A stretch of DNA of 36,052 nt, from positions 1-36,052 of IMG/VR virus record IMGVR_UViG_3300033143_001899; one strand, given 5' to 3'. The notes under the pieces are model-generated. The model searched no databases and had not been told where the DNA came from. It saw only the letters and a program-made list of their open reading frames with translations. Position numbers and translations under genes: made by a program. How positions within the stretch are numbered: position 1 is the stretch's first letter; every line of letters begins with the position of its first letter. The stretch comes from a virus. Shown here in pieces: positions 1-9,849 of the stretch.

Positions 1-2046
1 TCCTGATGATTTTCCATATATCTCTCCATATATTCTTACCTCAGAAGCATTTAGATAAGGTCTCCTAAACATAAGTTCTGGAGAATGAAATGTAAACACA
101 TCCTTTTTATATCCTTTTTCATACTGTCCATCTTTTCCTAATTCAGCAAAAGGATTAGGTACAGTAGGTCCTCCAGGATTTGGAATAGGACTTTGATCAG
201 CTGTTCCTAATGGAGGATAGTTAAGTAAACTCTGAGTATAATCATCACATCCATCAGTTTCTAATTCTGCTAAATATGTATCATAATCTAAATCATTGTA
301 TGGATAGTTTGGATAGAGTGCTTGTTTTTTTTCATCTGCACCAGTTAATGTATTGGTATCTGTTTGATCTCCATCAGGAAGATCATACTTTCTCATATTC
401 TTAATTATCCCTTTTCCTATGATAGATCTATTGCCTTCTCTTGTTCCTCTTAGTAATTCATATCCAACAATATTAGTAATGATATTTCCTTGATTATCTA
501 CTGGTGGTGATATATTAGAAAATTCCACCCCTATTAATCTTATTGATTGTGCTGATGCATCTGTTAATGCAAGTGTTCGTGCATTACCTCCTGTTCCATC
601 ATATGGCATTTTATGATGTCTTATTGGTTTACCACAGAGATCACCCCATATATCTTCTTTATTATCTGGATAACGTTCTGTTGATTCCCAATAAGCCATG
701 TTTCCTTTAGAAATGACAAGTCCTCCATCATCTAAAACAGAAGGTGTTAAAGTAGCTAATGTAGCTGTATTAAAGACTTCAAACATTCTATCTGTAGTAT
801 CTACCAGATTTGTTCCTGGTCCAGGAGCTAATTCATCTACTATTGTACCATCCTGTAATTGAAATGTAGATGGTGCTCGTCCTGGAATATGATAAGATGT
901 TGATCTTTCTCCTGTATTATAAATGAATCTTATAAAGAAAGAATATACCTCATCTCTTAAGAATGTTGGATTATGTCCTCCTTTATAATAATAGTCTTTA
1001 GGATATTGTGTTGATACCCATTCAGCTCTTATTTTGTTTGCTTGAGGTTGATAATTAAAATCAAATTGTTCAGATGGTCCTGATCTTATAAGCCAATCAT
1101 TAACAACATACATTTTATCTGTTTTCTCATATGCAGGTGTTCTTAAAGGTAATAGATCAAAAGGAATAATAATTAAACTATTATCTATATTATCTATATG
1201 AATACGTGTTTGTTTTGTACTATATAAACCTAGTCTTTTTGCTTCTGCCTGTTGAAATATATTACTAAGTATAACTACCTCATAATAATCAAAATCTGCA
1301 TCTAGATTACTAACATCTATTGTTAAAGCTCCTCCAACCCCCTGATGATCAAATAATGATTGAACATTAGATATTCCTATATAATCACCTATTTTTTGTT
1401 CATTAACTGTATAAGCTATAAAGACTTGATAGGAACCATTCTTTAATTGACCTCCATCATCAGCTTTATTTAATGTTATACATGGTGTATCTATTAAAGG
1501 AGCAAGTCTTATTTTTTCACAGTTGAGTTGAGTTGTATCATAAAATTCTTTACAATCATTTGATGGATCTATAATCTCTTGTTGTATCCAAGGTACATTA
1601 TCTATGTTAAGTGTTCTTGAAGGATTAATACCATCATCCCAATATACTTGCCATGTACAATCAAAATTTTCTTTAGAAGCACCTGTAATAATATATCTCT
1701 TATCAAATGCTAAACAGATATCATTTACAATTACTTCATAAGCACATTGACTATCATCAAATAGACCTATCTCAGATGAAGTATTATCTGTAGAGAATAG
1801 AACCCATTTATCTCCATATAAATGAACAGATCCTATTAATGTATAACATAAATCTATACATTTTATATTTGCAGGTTCATTTCCTAAAACACCTACATCA
1901 CCATCTGATGAATTATTTGCTGCATTTCGTGCATGTGTCCAGTTTTCCTTTCCTGAAAAACTTGCATTCATGTCTTTGATCATCCCTTTATTAAAGAGAG
2001 AAGTATCAACTGAAGACGTATTAGTAAACTTTTTATTCTCTGCCAT
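1..2046 (-). CDS. Tail stabilisation/muzzle-type protein, 3' end outside window
   Basis: The frame is open from an ATG at 2046 to the window edge, giving 682 residues without a stop. The N-terminus (MAENKKFTNTSSVDTSLFN, then SGKENWTHARNAANN) and the segment SPELMFRRPYLNASEVRIYG near the edge resemble the large tail-stabilisation proteins of crAss-like phages, which form the distal tail with the ring proteins. The middle is mostly beta-rich, with many Asp/Asn and Thr. The start overlaps the stop of the upstream gene by one base (TAATG), so the two are translationally coupled. No promoter box precedes it, so it should be the distal part of the unit starting near 4198. Assignment rests on recalled family features; the exact virion position is not certain. 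Confidence 0.7.
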   Translation of the reverse strand, partial: MAENKKFTNTSSVDTSLFNKGMIKDMNASFSGKENWTHARNAANNSSDGDVGVLGNEPANIKCIDLCYTLIGSVHLYGDKWVLFSTDNTSSEIGLFDDSQCAYEVIVNDICLAFDKRYIITGASKENFDCTWQVYWDDGINPSRTLNIDNVPWIQQEIIDPSNDCKEFYDTTQLNCEKIRLAPLIDTPCITLNKADDGGQLKNGSYQVFIAYTVNEQKIGDYIGISNVQSLFDHQGVGGALTIDVSNLDADFDYYEVVILSNIFQQAEAKRLGLYSTKQTRIHIDNIDNSLIIIPFDLLPLRTPAYEKTDKMYVVNDWLIRSGPSEQFDFNYQPQANKIRAEWVSTQYPKDYYYKGGHNPTFLRDEVYSFFIRFIYNTGERSTSYHIPGRAPSTFQLQDGTIVDELAPGPGTNLVDTTDRMFEVFNTATLATLTPSVLDDGGLVISKGNMAYWESTERYPDNKEDIWGDLCGKPIRHHKMPYDGTGGNARTLALTDASAQSIRLIGVEFSNISPPVDNQGNIITNIVGYELLRGTREGNRSIIGKGIIKNMRKYDLPDGDQTDTNTLTGADEKKQALYPNYPYNDLDYDTYLAELETDGCDDYTQSLLNYPPLGTADQSPIPNPGGPTVPNPFAELGKDGQYEKGYKKDVFTFHSPELMFRRPYLNASEVRIYGEIYGKSSG

Positions 2047-3605
2047 TAGAAATACATATTATTTCCTGCTATAGTTCCTACAGTAGGATAACTTAAAAAC
2101 ATGTTATAATATTTTTGATGCATTGCACGTCTATTTACTTGAATTATTTTATGTATTTCTCTGAAATCTGGTGTATTTACAAAACTTAAAGCATTATTTC
2201 TTGCAGCTTTTAATCTTTGTTCTACCAACTGTAATTGATTTACAACTTGTTCTCCAGCAAAAATCATATTTTCTAGTATCCTTTGTTTTAATGCATACTC
2301 ATAATATTCATTACAATAAGGTTGATCTAATACTAATAAATTACCATCAGTATCTTCCATTGCTCCTTGGTAATTCATATATACTTTACCAGTAGTAAAA
2401 CTTGTTAGAAGGTATCCATCTTTTATTTCAGCAATATCATGTGCTTGTAAATTTACATTGGGGCAATCACATTGAACTGTACTACACTCTTTAATTCTCA
2501 AAGGTGTAAAAAGAGTATATCTTCTTCTTTGTCCTGCTCCTATATATTGAATAACCTGATAATCTGCTTTTCCTTCACATGCAGTTACAACACATACATC
2601 ATTACATGTTGGATCCTCACATGGTCCTGTATATCCTGGTTCTGGTACATAGGGTACAGGATTAGTTGTATCTACATGTGTTCCTGAAGGCATTTCACTT
2701 AATACTTCAAATTCTCCACATATAAATGCATAATTTAAATATGCAAAATCTGTAGGTAACATACCTTTATTATGTTCTATCTCTACTATTGTTTCTTTAG
2801 TTCTATGTATACGTAATCCAAGATCATAGTTTACACGTGTAGCAACTTTAATCAATTGTTGAGGTTCTATCATCCCTTCTAATGAATAAGTTGCAAAATC
2901 AACAGAGACATCTTCCAATAATTGGTCAAATGTTCTATATCTTATATCTTGTTTATTATCTGAATCATCTGGTGGTACTTTCATAGTATTAAACATACTA
3001 GCTAATACCTGTTGTTCTATCTCTGCATATAAAAATTCTGGTATATAAATATTTTGTAAATACCTTGGTGTACAATCATTTGTATCATCACAATCCCATC
3101 TTGAGATATCTCCTTCAAATACTCCTTCTACCTTAATTGCATCCCAAGCTACATTAGGCATATAAATATGATTATTCATATACCAAAAGTATTTTGTCTT
3201 ATTATATCTAAAACTTGTAGTCTTTGTCATAGAAGTATATGTACCTGGTGATGTAGCTTGTCCTTCTATAGAACCATCTATAGATGATACTGTTCTTATA
3301 AGAGGTCCCCAGTATCCTTCCATAAATGTTGGTAGTTCTGTTTTGGTTCTTTTAATAGTACATCCACTTTGTATTCCACTACATTCTGCTTCAATTTTAT
3401 CTACTTCTATTAATTCAACATATGGTAATGCTTGCCATACACTATTAAACTTCATAAGTTTATTTGAAGAGTCTTGTCTTCTCATAAATAACTGAGCATA
3501 CTTTAATACCATACTATATATGAATCTATCAGTCATAAAGGCATCTTGCTCACCAGATTTGATTTGACCTCTTATTCTAGATACTACCTCTCCTATAGTT
3601 GTCAT
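2046..3605 (-). CDS. Tail/ring protein of the crAss-like virion
   Basis: A 519-residue protein. The N-terminus (VSRIRGQIKSGEQDAFMTDRFIYSMVLKYAQLFMRRQDSS) reads like the helical start of crAss-like connector or tail-tubular proteins, and a beta-rich body follows. Residues about 310-400 carry a Cys-rich insert (CEDPTCNDVCVVTACEG, then CSTVQCDCPN). The C-terminus is helical. It overlaps its upstream neighbour by an ATGA junction and its downstream neighbour by TAATG, forming a tight three-gene tail cassette (4135 to below 1). The position next to the stabilisation-like protein supports a role at the portal-to-tail connection. The family assignment is moderate, and the precise ring identity cannot be decided here. 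Confidence 0.6.
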   Translation of the reverse strand: MTTIGEVVSRIRGQIKSGEQDAFMTDRFIYSMVLKYAQLFMRRQDSSNKLMKFNSVWQALPYVELIEVDKIEAECSGIQSGCTIKRTKTELPTFMEGYWGPLIRTVSSIDGSIEGQATSPGTYTSMTKTTSFRYNKTKYFWYMNNHIYMPNVAWDAIKVEGVFEGDISRWDCDDTNDCTPRYLQNIYIPEFLYAEIEQQVLASMFNTMKVPPDDSDNKQDIRYRTFDQLLEDVSVDFATYSLEGMIEPQQLIKVATRVNYDLGLRIHRTKETIVEIEHNKGMLPTDFAYLNYAFICGEFEVLSEMPSGTHVDTTNPVPYVPEPGYTGPCEDPTCNDVCVVTACEGKADYQVIQYIGAGQRRRYTLFTPLRIKECSTVQCDCPNVNLQAHDIAEIKDGYLLTSFTTGKVYMNYQGAMEDTDGNLLVLDQPYCNEYYEYALKQRILENMIFAGEQVVNQLQLVEQRLKAARNNALSFVNTPDFREIHKIIQVNRRAMHQKYYNMFLSYPTVGTIAGNNMYF

Positions 3606-4135
3606 AACTTTATTTTTAATTCTTTTTTATAAAGATCTGTTACTCTTACTTTATTCTTCATAACAATATATTTTGTCCATAACTCAGGATAAGTTTTAGA
3701 AATAGCTCTTTTAAATTTTCTTACAGCAGTAAAGTGCCATAATTCTCTGTTCTTAAAACGATATTTAGTAGAGTAATTTGTATAAAAAATCTTACCAATA
3801 TTACCATCTGTTTCCCAATTTTTATTTTGTAGAACCTTTCCATATTGTTTAGATAATGAATAATCTGTATTAACACCTTTTGCAGCAGCACATGTTCCAA
3901 CAAATAAATATCCTAATGAATCAGGTAATTCTACTCCATCTCTATGTTGAATCACTCCATTCCATAAATTCTCATTATAGAGAGTTATAACTTTTTTAAG
4001 TTTTTCATTATCTATTTCAGAATATGCAGGATATTTTTCTTTAAATTTTTTAAAAGTTTTAGAATTTAATAATCCAATTCTTTTTTCTCTATATCTAGGA
4101 CCTTTTAGGTTTGGTATCTTAAAATTATTAATCAT
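3602..4135 (-). CDS. Conserved-looking tail-cassette protein, unknown function
   Basis: A basic 177-residue protein rich in Lys, Tyr and Asn, with no signal peptide or membrane segment. A central segment (DSLGYLFVGTCAAAKGVNTDYS) and the following NWETDGNIGKIFYTNYS look structured. It is the first gene of the leftmost transcription unit: a TTGTATATT promoter-like box lies 62 bases upstream (4198-4206), and a terminator ends the previous unit just before that. The stop overlaps the next start (ATGA), so it is coupled to the tail protein. I do not recognise a functional domain. Context suggests a virion or tail-assembly role. Confidence 0.6.
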   Translation of the reverse strand: MINNFKIPNLKGPRYREKRIGLLNSKTFKKFKEKYPAYSEIDNEKLKKVITLYNENLWNGVIQHRDGVELPDSLGYLFVGTCAAAKGVNTDYSLSKQYGKVLQNKNWETDGNIGKIFYTNYSTKYRFKNRELWHFTAVRKFKRAISKTYPELWTKYIVMKNKVRVTDLYKKELKIKL

Positions 4136-4197
4136 ATTGCTATATTATAATTTACAAAAAAAAAGGCACTTTTAAAAGTTTATATGCAAGAGAACGT

Positions 4198-4206
4198 AAT
4201 ATACAA
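4198..4206 (-). promoter_or_regulatory. Late promoter-like box TTGTATATT (unit 1)
   Basis: The minus-strand sequence is TTGTATATT, identical to the boxes at 8029, 9820, 11166, 13140 and 31171. It sits 62 bases upstream of the ATG at 4135 and 12 bases beyond the U-tract of the terminator at 4219-4255, the position expected for a -10 element starting a new unit. The leader contains the 12-base palindrome ACTTTTAAAAGT and a run of ten T. Confidence 0.55.
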
Positions 4207-4218
4207 CATCTTTTTTAT

Positions 4219-4255
4219 AAAAAAAGAAGCCCCATCTAGATATCAGAGGGGCTTC
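4219..4255 (-). terminator. Intrinsic terminator after the 4301-4927 gene
   Basis: On the minus strand an 8-bp GC-rich stem (GAAGCCCC with GGGGCTTC at 4226-4233 and 4248-4255), extended by an inner TCT/AGA pairing, is followed by seven U. It lies between a gene end (4301) and the next promoter-like box (4206). Confidence 0.85.
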
Positions 4256-4300
4256 TCAACATTTGTGATAGAAACCAACAACCACCACTTTGTTGCTATT

Positions 4301-4927
4301 TTATAAAGGAAGTGTCTTAGTATGCACCTTTACTGAATCTTTATCAGATGGAATTGGAATAGGAGCTACAAATCTAGATGTTACTTTAATTACATAATCT
4401 GTAACAGGTATTAATGGAACTAGTGAACCTACTACATAACTTACTGTAGGACTTGCAGTTGCTGATGCAATTGCAGGACCAACAGCAACATAATTAAGAC
4501 CATCATCTGTAGATATATTTATTTGAAAATCTTCAGCTAATGCTGACCATCCAGTAAAATTTACAGTTATTGTTGTATTAGTAATATTTGTTAGATATAC
4601 ATAATATATACCATGTCCATTTTCATTATCTTCTTGTGCATCAGTGGGGTCTTCCATATAAAGATATATCTTCTGAAGTGTCATTGCTAATGGTTCATTA
4701 TTCATTACTGTAAGCAGTTTCCCTGGAGATAAAAATCCAGCTACAGGTGCACCAGCTACAACTCTATCTATTCTAAAGTCTTGATCTCCACAATTTCTTA
4801 CACATTCTTCACATACTATTTCTTCACAAGGTTCTGAATTAGAATTACAATCATCATACACACAAGGTGTAACCAAACCGTGATCATTACAAGCACATGG
4901 GGAAGATTTACATTTTATACAACTCAT
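4301..4927 (-). CDS. Cys-rich virion protein with Fn3/Ig-like domain
   Basis: A 208-residue protein in two parts. Residues 1-50 are very Cys-rich (CIKCKSSPCACNDHG, then CVYDDCNSNSEPCEEIVCEECVRNCG, at least 12 Cys), suggesting metal binding or disulphides. Residues about 100-205 look like one fibronectin type III-like beta sandwich (YYVYLTNITNTTITVNFTGWS, DYVIKVTSRF). Such pairs are common in phage fibre or surface-decoration proteins. It follows the large Ig-rich protein after a 10-base gap and is the last gene before a strong terminator, so the two are probably co-expressed and may be partners. The role is inferred. Confidence 0.6.
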   Translation of the reverse strand: MSCIKCKSSPCACNDHGLVTPCVYDDCNSNSEPCEEIVCEECVRNCGDQDFRIDRVVAGAPVAGFLSPGKLLTVMNNEPLAMTLQKIYLYMEDPTDAQEDNENGHGIYYVYLTNITNTTITVNFTGWSALAEDFQINISTDDGLNYVAVGPAIASATASPTVSYVVGSLVPLIPVTDYVIKVTSRFVAPIPIPSDKDSVKVHTKTLPL

Positions 4928-4937
4928 AGTTTTTCAT

Positions 4938-7900
4938 TTAAGGATTTGGACATTCACCTGGGAAATAACCCATAAACATGCCTGTTATGTCTGTTTGTAA
5001 TTGTGCTGCTATATTATATGTTGCACCCTGACTTAATGCAGTAAAGAAGTTAACACTTTGCAATCCTCCTGCTGTAGAATGACCACCAATAGGTGATGTT
5101 GCTGTAGCATAAGGATTTGTTATTGCAGAAGTATCAGCATCTAAACAAGCTAAAGGTATAGTACAACAATCTGTGTCACCTGTTGCTTTTGCTCTATATT
5201 GTTTATTAGGCATTATAGTTGCTGAACCTGCTCCAAATAACATAAATATCCATGCACCTTCTGCTCCTAATGGATTATTATTTAAAGTAAACATAGCAGT
5301 CATTCTTGCTGCTACACCTCCTGGTTGTAAACGTGCTAATGCAGGTGCTAATAAAGCAAGTGCCCAAGTTCCTGTTACAGTTTGATCTCTCATATCTATG
5401 AGGTTATCCCAATCATCATAAAAACTTGTTGTAGGTTGAGGAACACCTCCTCCTACAAATGCATCTGTTAACAAAGGAGCTGTATATGGTGTAGCTAATA
5501 TATTACCTTCATTACAAAATGTCATACAAAATGTCTCTGTAAAAGCTAATGATGCAGGTTCTGCTCCTGCACCTCCTCCACCAATCCAATTAGTGGGTAA
5601 TTGACTTAATCCAGCATAAGCACCTCCTGTTATTGGAAATGGACCTACCTGACCTAAATCTATAATAGCTCTACCATAACTTAATACCTGTGGATCACTA
5701 GTACATGCAATATATAAATTACCTAAAGTACCAGCACATGCAAGATATGGTCCTGCATGCCAAGCTTGTAGTTCAGTTACTATAGCTGTTGCTTGTCCTA
5801 TAGTTACTGTAGTTGTATTAATAAATGCCCAAATATCAACATTTACATCTACTTCAGGAGATACTGTTCTTACTTCTACATTAACTACTGCTGATTCATT
5901 TCCACAAGGTGTTGTAACAGCAATCCCAAATGAATCAGATTGTATATCTGTTCCTGGATGAGTATATGACCATGCACCTGTTAAAGGATTAGTTACAGCT
6001 GCAATTCCAAATTCTGGAGGATCATTTATAGAAAATACAGGAGGTCCAAAAACAGTGGCAACTGGAGTACCAATAACAGTTCCTGCTATTTGACACTCTA
6101 AAGTATAATCATCTAAAATTATTGTAGGACATGTACAACATGCAAATACTTGATCTAATGCAAAAGATACATCATTCCATGCTGCATATATATAATTTAT
6201 TACTCCTGCTCCAGATGTCCATGCATTTACTAACCACCACGTGGCTCCTGCAGCTACAAATGGAACACCTCCACAATCTATAGTATCTGTTCCAAGATCT
6301 GTACCAATAGGAACATTTCCTGGTGCACCTGCAGCAACTGTTGTTAATACATCAACTTGAGGTTGTAAATTTACATCATCAGACACATTATATGTAAAAA
6401 GATTTCCACCAAGCCAACGGGTTCCTAATGCTAATCCTGCAGGTAATATTAACTGAGGAACAAATGCACCTGGTCCTATTGATGTATCTGCACATACAAT
6501 AGGGTCAGTAGTGGATTGTCCTGATTGACAAACAACTTTTGATGCTGGAGTTAATGTAGGCCAAATTTCTATCACCATATTATATAGTGTACCTGATGCT
6601 AATCCAGTAATTGTACCTGAAATAGCTGAAACACCTGTTTCAACAAAAATTTGAGGACTACTACCTGCTGTTGCTAAAGTTAGTGTATCTACAGCACTTA
6701 CACTATAGGTTACATTTCCTGTTAAGCTATTATTAAAAGCATAAGGAATAGTACTAATTGTATTAGGCCCAAAGGTAACAGGAGATGGACAAGGTAAAAA
6801 TGCTGGTACAGATTTTATTAGAGTGAACTGACATGTATTAGGTCCTGGAGCATCTGTTATACAAAAATCAACTTGAACTGAATATGTATCATTAGGAGTA
6901 AGCATACTAACATCTATATCTTGTCCAGCATATGATGCTTGAAACATAGCAGGTTGTAAATAGGCTGAAGTATCTAATCCAAAAGTATCTGTTACTGTTA
7001 CTAATGAACCTGCTGCACAATCATGATAAGGAGGAGGAAAGTCAGATAGATTCCAATTAATAGTTAAAAGAGAACCTCCACTTCCTACTACTGCTGTAAA
7101 ATCATATATCAATCCTTCACATGGTTTAGGGCAACAATTAGCATGTATACCTTGTATTGCTTTATATAAATCACATACAACAATCCAAAGATCTTGTTGA
7201 GATTGAGCCATAGTAGATGGATTAGAAATCCAATTAGCTGCATATTCTCCTAAATAACTTACTCCTGGATTATTAACTGTTTTTGAACCAGAAAAAATAC
7301 AAATACTTGCTAATGCTAATTCAATATCTCCTCCAGCACCAGGATTTCCTACACTTGCTCTTAAGTCACAAAATTGTGATTCTAATGCATTTACTAATAC
7401 ATCTATTGGGAATAATGTAGTTACATTTCCCATTATACATTTAGAATACATTTGTAAAATAGGAGGGGTTATAGCTGCTGCAGCTTGTAATGCAGCCACA
7501 TCAGTAGCTATACTTGTTACATATGAACTTAAGGAATTTAAAGAAGTAAGTATTGGTTGTATCTGTTGTGCTAATTCCCATGCATAATCACATATAGGTA
7601 ACTGTGTTATAGGATTTGTTGCATAATCAGGAGAAATTATTTGTGAAAAACTATCTGGAACATCACATATTATTTCTGCTGATCCTCCAGGAGTTATACT
7701 ACATAAATAATCAATAATAGCCTGTGTTATATCTTGAATATTTAAAGGAGTGGCTGGAGGTAGACACGTACTTAAATCAATGCCACTCATATCTGGATCA
7801 CATAAACATGATGCTTCCATTAATTCACATAACTGTTCAGCTACTTTTGCTACAACATCACTTATTGTATCTCCATTACATATATCTATACATCCTCCTG

Positions 7901-7994
7901 GATTATCAAATTTTAAATCTGGTCCTTGCCAAATTACACAGTTAGATGAAACTGGATCACATGGACTTGTTCTATTAGAATTTGTAGGTATCAT
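4938..7994 (-). CDS. Large Ig-like-repeat virion adhesin/fibre protein
   Basis: A 1018-residue protein. The N-terminal about 120 residues are Cys-rich (CDPVSSNCVIW, CIDICNGDTISDVVAKVAEQLCELMEASCLCDP) and probably form the virion-attachment part. A helical segment follows (about 130-290). From about residue 295 there are several beta-sandwich-like modules rich in Thr, Ala, Gly and Pro (for example YDFTAVVGSGGSLLTINWNLS and SYAGQDIDVSMLTPNDTYSVQ), resembling Ig/Fn3 repeats used for carbohydrate or host-surface binding. No enzymatic motif is visible. It is preceded 34 bases upstream by a promoter-like box at 8029-8037. Cys is unusually abundant throughout. It is likely an exposed receptor-binding or capsid-surface protein. 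Confidence 0.6.
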   Translation of the reverse strand: MIPTNSNRTSPCDPVSSNCVIWQGPDLKFDNPGGCIDICNGDTISDVVAKVAEQLCELMEASCLCDPDMSGIDLSTCLPPATPLNIQDITQAIIDYLCSITPGGSAEIICDVPDSFSQIISPDYATNPITQLPICDYAWELAQQIQPILTSLNSLSSYVTSIATDVAALQAAAAITPPILQMYSKCIMGNVTTLFPIDVLVNALESQFCDLRASVGNPGAGGDIELALASICIFSGSKTVNNPGVSYLGEYAANWISNPSTMAQSQQDLWIVVCDLYKAIQGIHANCCPKPCEGLIYDFTAVVGSGGSLLTINWNLSDFPPPYHDCAAGSLVTVTDTFGLDTSAYLQPAMFQASYAGQDIDVSMLTPNDTYSVQVDFCITDAPGPNTCQFTLIKSVPAFLPCPSPVTFGPNTISTIPYAFNNSLTGNVTYSVSAVDTLTLATAGSSPQIFVETGVSAISGTITGLASGTLYNMVIEIWPTLTPASKVVCQSGQSTTDPIVCADTSIGPGAFVPQLILPAGLALGTRWLGGNLFTYNVSDDVNLQPQVDVLTTVAAGAPGNVPIGTDLGTDTIDCGGVPFVAAGATWWLVNAWTSGAGVINYIYAAWNDVSFALDQVFACCTCPTIILDDYTLECQIAGTVIGTPVATVFGPPVFSINDPPEFGIAAVTNPLTGAWSYTHPGTDIQSDSFGIAVTTPCGNESAVVNVEVRTVSPEVDVNVDIWAFINTTTVTIGQATAIVTELQAWHAGPYLACAGTLGNLYIACTSDPQVLSYGRAIIDLGQVGPFPITGGAYAGLSQLPTNWIGGGGAGAEPASLAFTETFCMTFCNEGNILATPYTAPLLTDAFVGGGVPQPTTSFYDDWDNLIDMRDQTVTGTWALALLAPALARLQPGGVAARMTAMFTLNNNPLGAEGAWIFMLFGAGSATIMPNKQYRAKATGDTDCCTIPLACLDADTSAITNPYATATSPIGGHSTAGGLQSVNFFTALSQGATYNIAAQLQTDITGMFMGYFPGECPNP

Positions 7995-8028
7995 TTAATA
8001 TATTTTTTATGGCTATTCATCTATATAT

Positions 8029-8037
8029 AATATACAA
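8029..8037 (-). promoter_or_regulatory. Late promoter-like box TTGTATATT (unit 2)
   Basis: TTGTATATT on the minus strand, 34 bases upstream of the ATG of the large adhesin gene and downstream of the 8077-9039 gene. Minus-strand flanks are TTTTGTATATTATATATAG. A TTG-containing stretch about 15-20 bases further upstream (GGTTGTTTAAC) could be the upstream element, but this is weak. Confidence 0.5.
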
Positions 8038-8076
8038 AAGTTTTGTTAAACAACCAAGTTACATAATTACTATTCA

Positions 8077-9039
8077 TCATAAACAATCTGTTATTAATGT
8101 TGTTGGTATAACTGTTCCGTCTGGTTCAGCAAATACAATTCCACTTATCCCAGCTGCAATAGGAAGAGGATCTATTAAAAAATATGTGAGTGTTCCACAT
8201 CCTGCGGGTATAGTTGCTCCAACAGTAGAAGTACCAATATATGTACATCCTGTATTTATAACAACAAATCCTGGTATATCTGCATCCCCACCTAATGCTG
8301 CTCCACAACCTGCACCTCCATCTACAGTAAATTGAAATCCTCCTATATCCTTTGATACATTATACATTATCTGTCCACAATTAACAAAATCATGTATAAC
8401 ATTAAATTTTGCATGTACTGTATCTTTTGGTAATGTACATCCTGATGTACAATCTGATGGATCTGTTATTATTGGAGCACAAATATATGTTGGTGTTTCA
8501 CATGCTTCAGGTAAACAATCTATATCTAATACAATATCAAATTTAGTTTGATTACAATATCCTGTACTTGTAAAACAATGACAGAGATTAAGTGTATGTG
8601 CAGTTATAACATTAGCATTTGTCATGGTGTATCTTAATTCACCATTTACATCTGTTTTACCTACATTACCCCCATCAATATAAATGGGATGGTCTTTAAC
8701 AGGATTGCCATTTTGATCTTTTACAGTAAAATAAAAACACTGATATCCATCATCTCCACATGCATCTCCATCTAATGGAGCACATTGTACAGCCCAAGTT
8801 GGTAATGGTTCACCTGGAAAGAAAAACCACATTGTTTCTGTTATAGATGTTAATATATAAACAGGAGTTTTAAGCTCCTCCCAATCACATAATTCTTTTT
8901 GAATAGAATATTTTTCTACATCTACAGGGCAACAATGAGTTATACCAAATCTTTCTTGTCTAAATGACAAAAACACTTCATTAGAGAACTTCTGTTCTAT
9001 TTCTATCTTTTTAATGATTGATTCTTCGTGCCCTGTCAT
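8077..9039 (-). CDS. Virion protein with a carboxypeptidase-regulatory-like domain
   Basis: A 320-residue protein. The N-terminal about 90 residues (KKIEIEQKFSNEVFLSFRQERFG, then TSITETMWFFFPG) are followed at about 95-150 by a segment typical of carboxypeptidase-regulatory-like Ig folds (FTVKDQNGNPVKDHPIYIDG, then GKTDVNGELRYTM). A Cys/Gly-rich beta region closes the protein. The ORF ends in two consecutive TGA codons. The start overlaps the end of the upstream 68-aa gene by 29 bases. It is probably a structural, surface-exposed protein given its neighbours; no catalytic residues are apparent. Confidence 0.6.
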   Translation of the reverse strand: MTGHEESIIKKIEIEQKFSNEVFLSFRQERFGITHCCPVDVEKYSIQKELCDWEELKTPVYILTSITETMWFFFPGEPLPTWAVQCAPLDGDACGDDGYQCFYFTVKDQNGNPVKDHPIYIDGGNVGKTDVNGELRYTMTNANVITAHTLNLCHCFTSTGYCNQTKFDIVLDIDCLPEACETPTYICAPIITDPSDCTSGCTLPKDTVHAKFNVIHDFVNCGQIMYNVSKDIGGFQFTVDGGAGCGAALGGDADIPGFVVINTGCTYIGTSTVGATIPAGCGTLTYFLIDPLPIAAGISGIVFAEPDGTVIPTTLITDCL

Positions 9040-9217
9040 ATTTATTTATTGTTTCATTTTTTCTTATAGCACCTGTACTTGATACTGGTCTGGAAGTTGT
9101 TTTGGGAGATAATTGATTATACTTAGTTAAGCATGTTTTATGAATGGTAGATCCATCAAATCCTTTTGTTTTTTGACATCCACAGGTAAACTTTTTTTTA
9201 CAATACTTACAAACCAT
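9011..9217 (-). CDS. Small zinc-ribbon-like protein
   Basis: A basic 68-residue protein. The N-terminus contains CKYCKKKFTCGCQ followed by HKTC at about 27-30, a Cys/His arrangement compatible with one zinc site. The remainder is Ser/Lys/Arg-rich and probably disordered. It lies between two structural genes, 10 bases after one and overlapping the next, so it is translated with them. The function is unknown; an assembly cofactor or a nucleic-acid-binding minor protein are both possible. Confidence 0.55.
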   Translation of the reverse strand: MVCKYCKKKFTCGCQKTKGFDGSTIHKTCLTKYNQLSPKTTSRPVSSTGAIRKNETINKYDRARRINH

Positions 9218-9227
9218 AGATAATTAT

Positions 9228-9776
9228 TTAACAGCACACATCACAAGTAATCTGAGCTAACTTCTTTTTAGCAAAGTTATATAATTCCATTCCTTCAGTT
9301 GGACTTTGGCAATATTCTACTTTTGCTTTTGCTGCATCTATTAATGTTCTGATATATTTCATTTGAGATAATAAATCCATTCTGGTAGATGTTGGTTCAC
9401 AAGGAGTTATATCTAATTCACAAAGTTTTTTATAATATGTATTTAATAATGTTGTTGTCCTTAAAAAGTTATATTCTACATATACTTTATCATTAGGAGA
9501 AACACTATATCTTATAATATATATACCATCAGGTAAAATTGTTCTTTCACTACTACAATCTGTTGTTTGAATATCTAATGCACAAGCATTAATATTTAAA
9601 TCAAATCCTGGTTGCACCTTTATTAAAGCAGGTTGACTAAACCCAGGAGGTGTAATAAGTAATTCAGGACAATCTATAGATATATTATCTGAATATTGAC
9701 TTGTATCTATTATTCTGAATATTTCACAATTTGCAACTTCTGGAACTTCTAAGCTGAGAATATGTTTAGATGCCAT
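9228..9776 (-). CDS. Cys-rich virion-neighbourhood protein, unknown
   Basis: A 182-residue protein with ten Cys, ending CDVCC. The first about 110 residues are beta-rich (LPDGIYIIRYSVSPNDKVYVEYNFLRTT in the middle); residues about 110-180 are helical (YYKKLCELDI, MDLLSQMKYIRTLIDAAKAKVEYC). This head-plus-helix arrangement recurs as a small conserved protein in crAss-like structural modules. It is the first gene after a strong bidirectional terminator and carries its own promoter-like box 43 bases upstream (9820-9828), so it starts the unit 9776 to 8077. The function is not recognised. Confidence 0.55.
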   Translation of the reverse strand: MASKHILSLEVPEVANCEIFRIIDTSQYSDNISIDCPELLITPPGFSQPALIKVQPGFDLNINACALDIQTTDCSSERTILPDGIYIIRYSVSPNDKVYVEYNFLRTTTLLNTYYKKLCELDITPCEPTSTRMDLLSQMKYIRTLIDAAKAKVEYCQSPTEGMELYNFAKKKLAQITCDVCC

Positions 9777-9819
9777 GTATTTATTTTTTTAGAATGTAAT
9801 TAAGCTTGCTTACGTAATT

Positions 9820-9828
9820 AATATACAA
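9820..9828 (-). promoter_or_regulatory. Late promoter-like box TTGTATATT (unit 3)
   Basis: TTGTATATT on the minus strand, 43 bases upstream of the ATG at 9776 and 21 bases past the terminator stem at 9850-9883. Just downstream, at the expected 5' end of the transcript, is the inverted repeat TAAGC-TT-GCTTA (9801-9812). Confidence 0.55.
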
Positions 9829-9849
9829 AAATTACTGCAATTATAAAAT

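Noticed and set aside
7724-8335. Plus-strand frames inside the adhesin and virion genes
   Set aside because: They are antisense shadows with low-complexity translations and no leaders.
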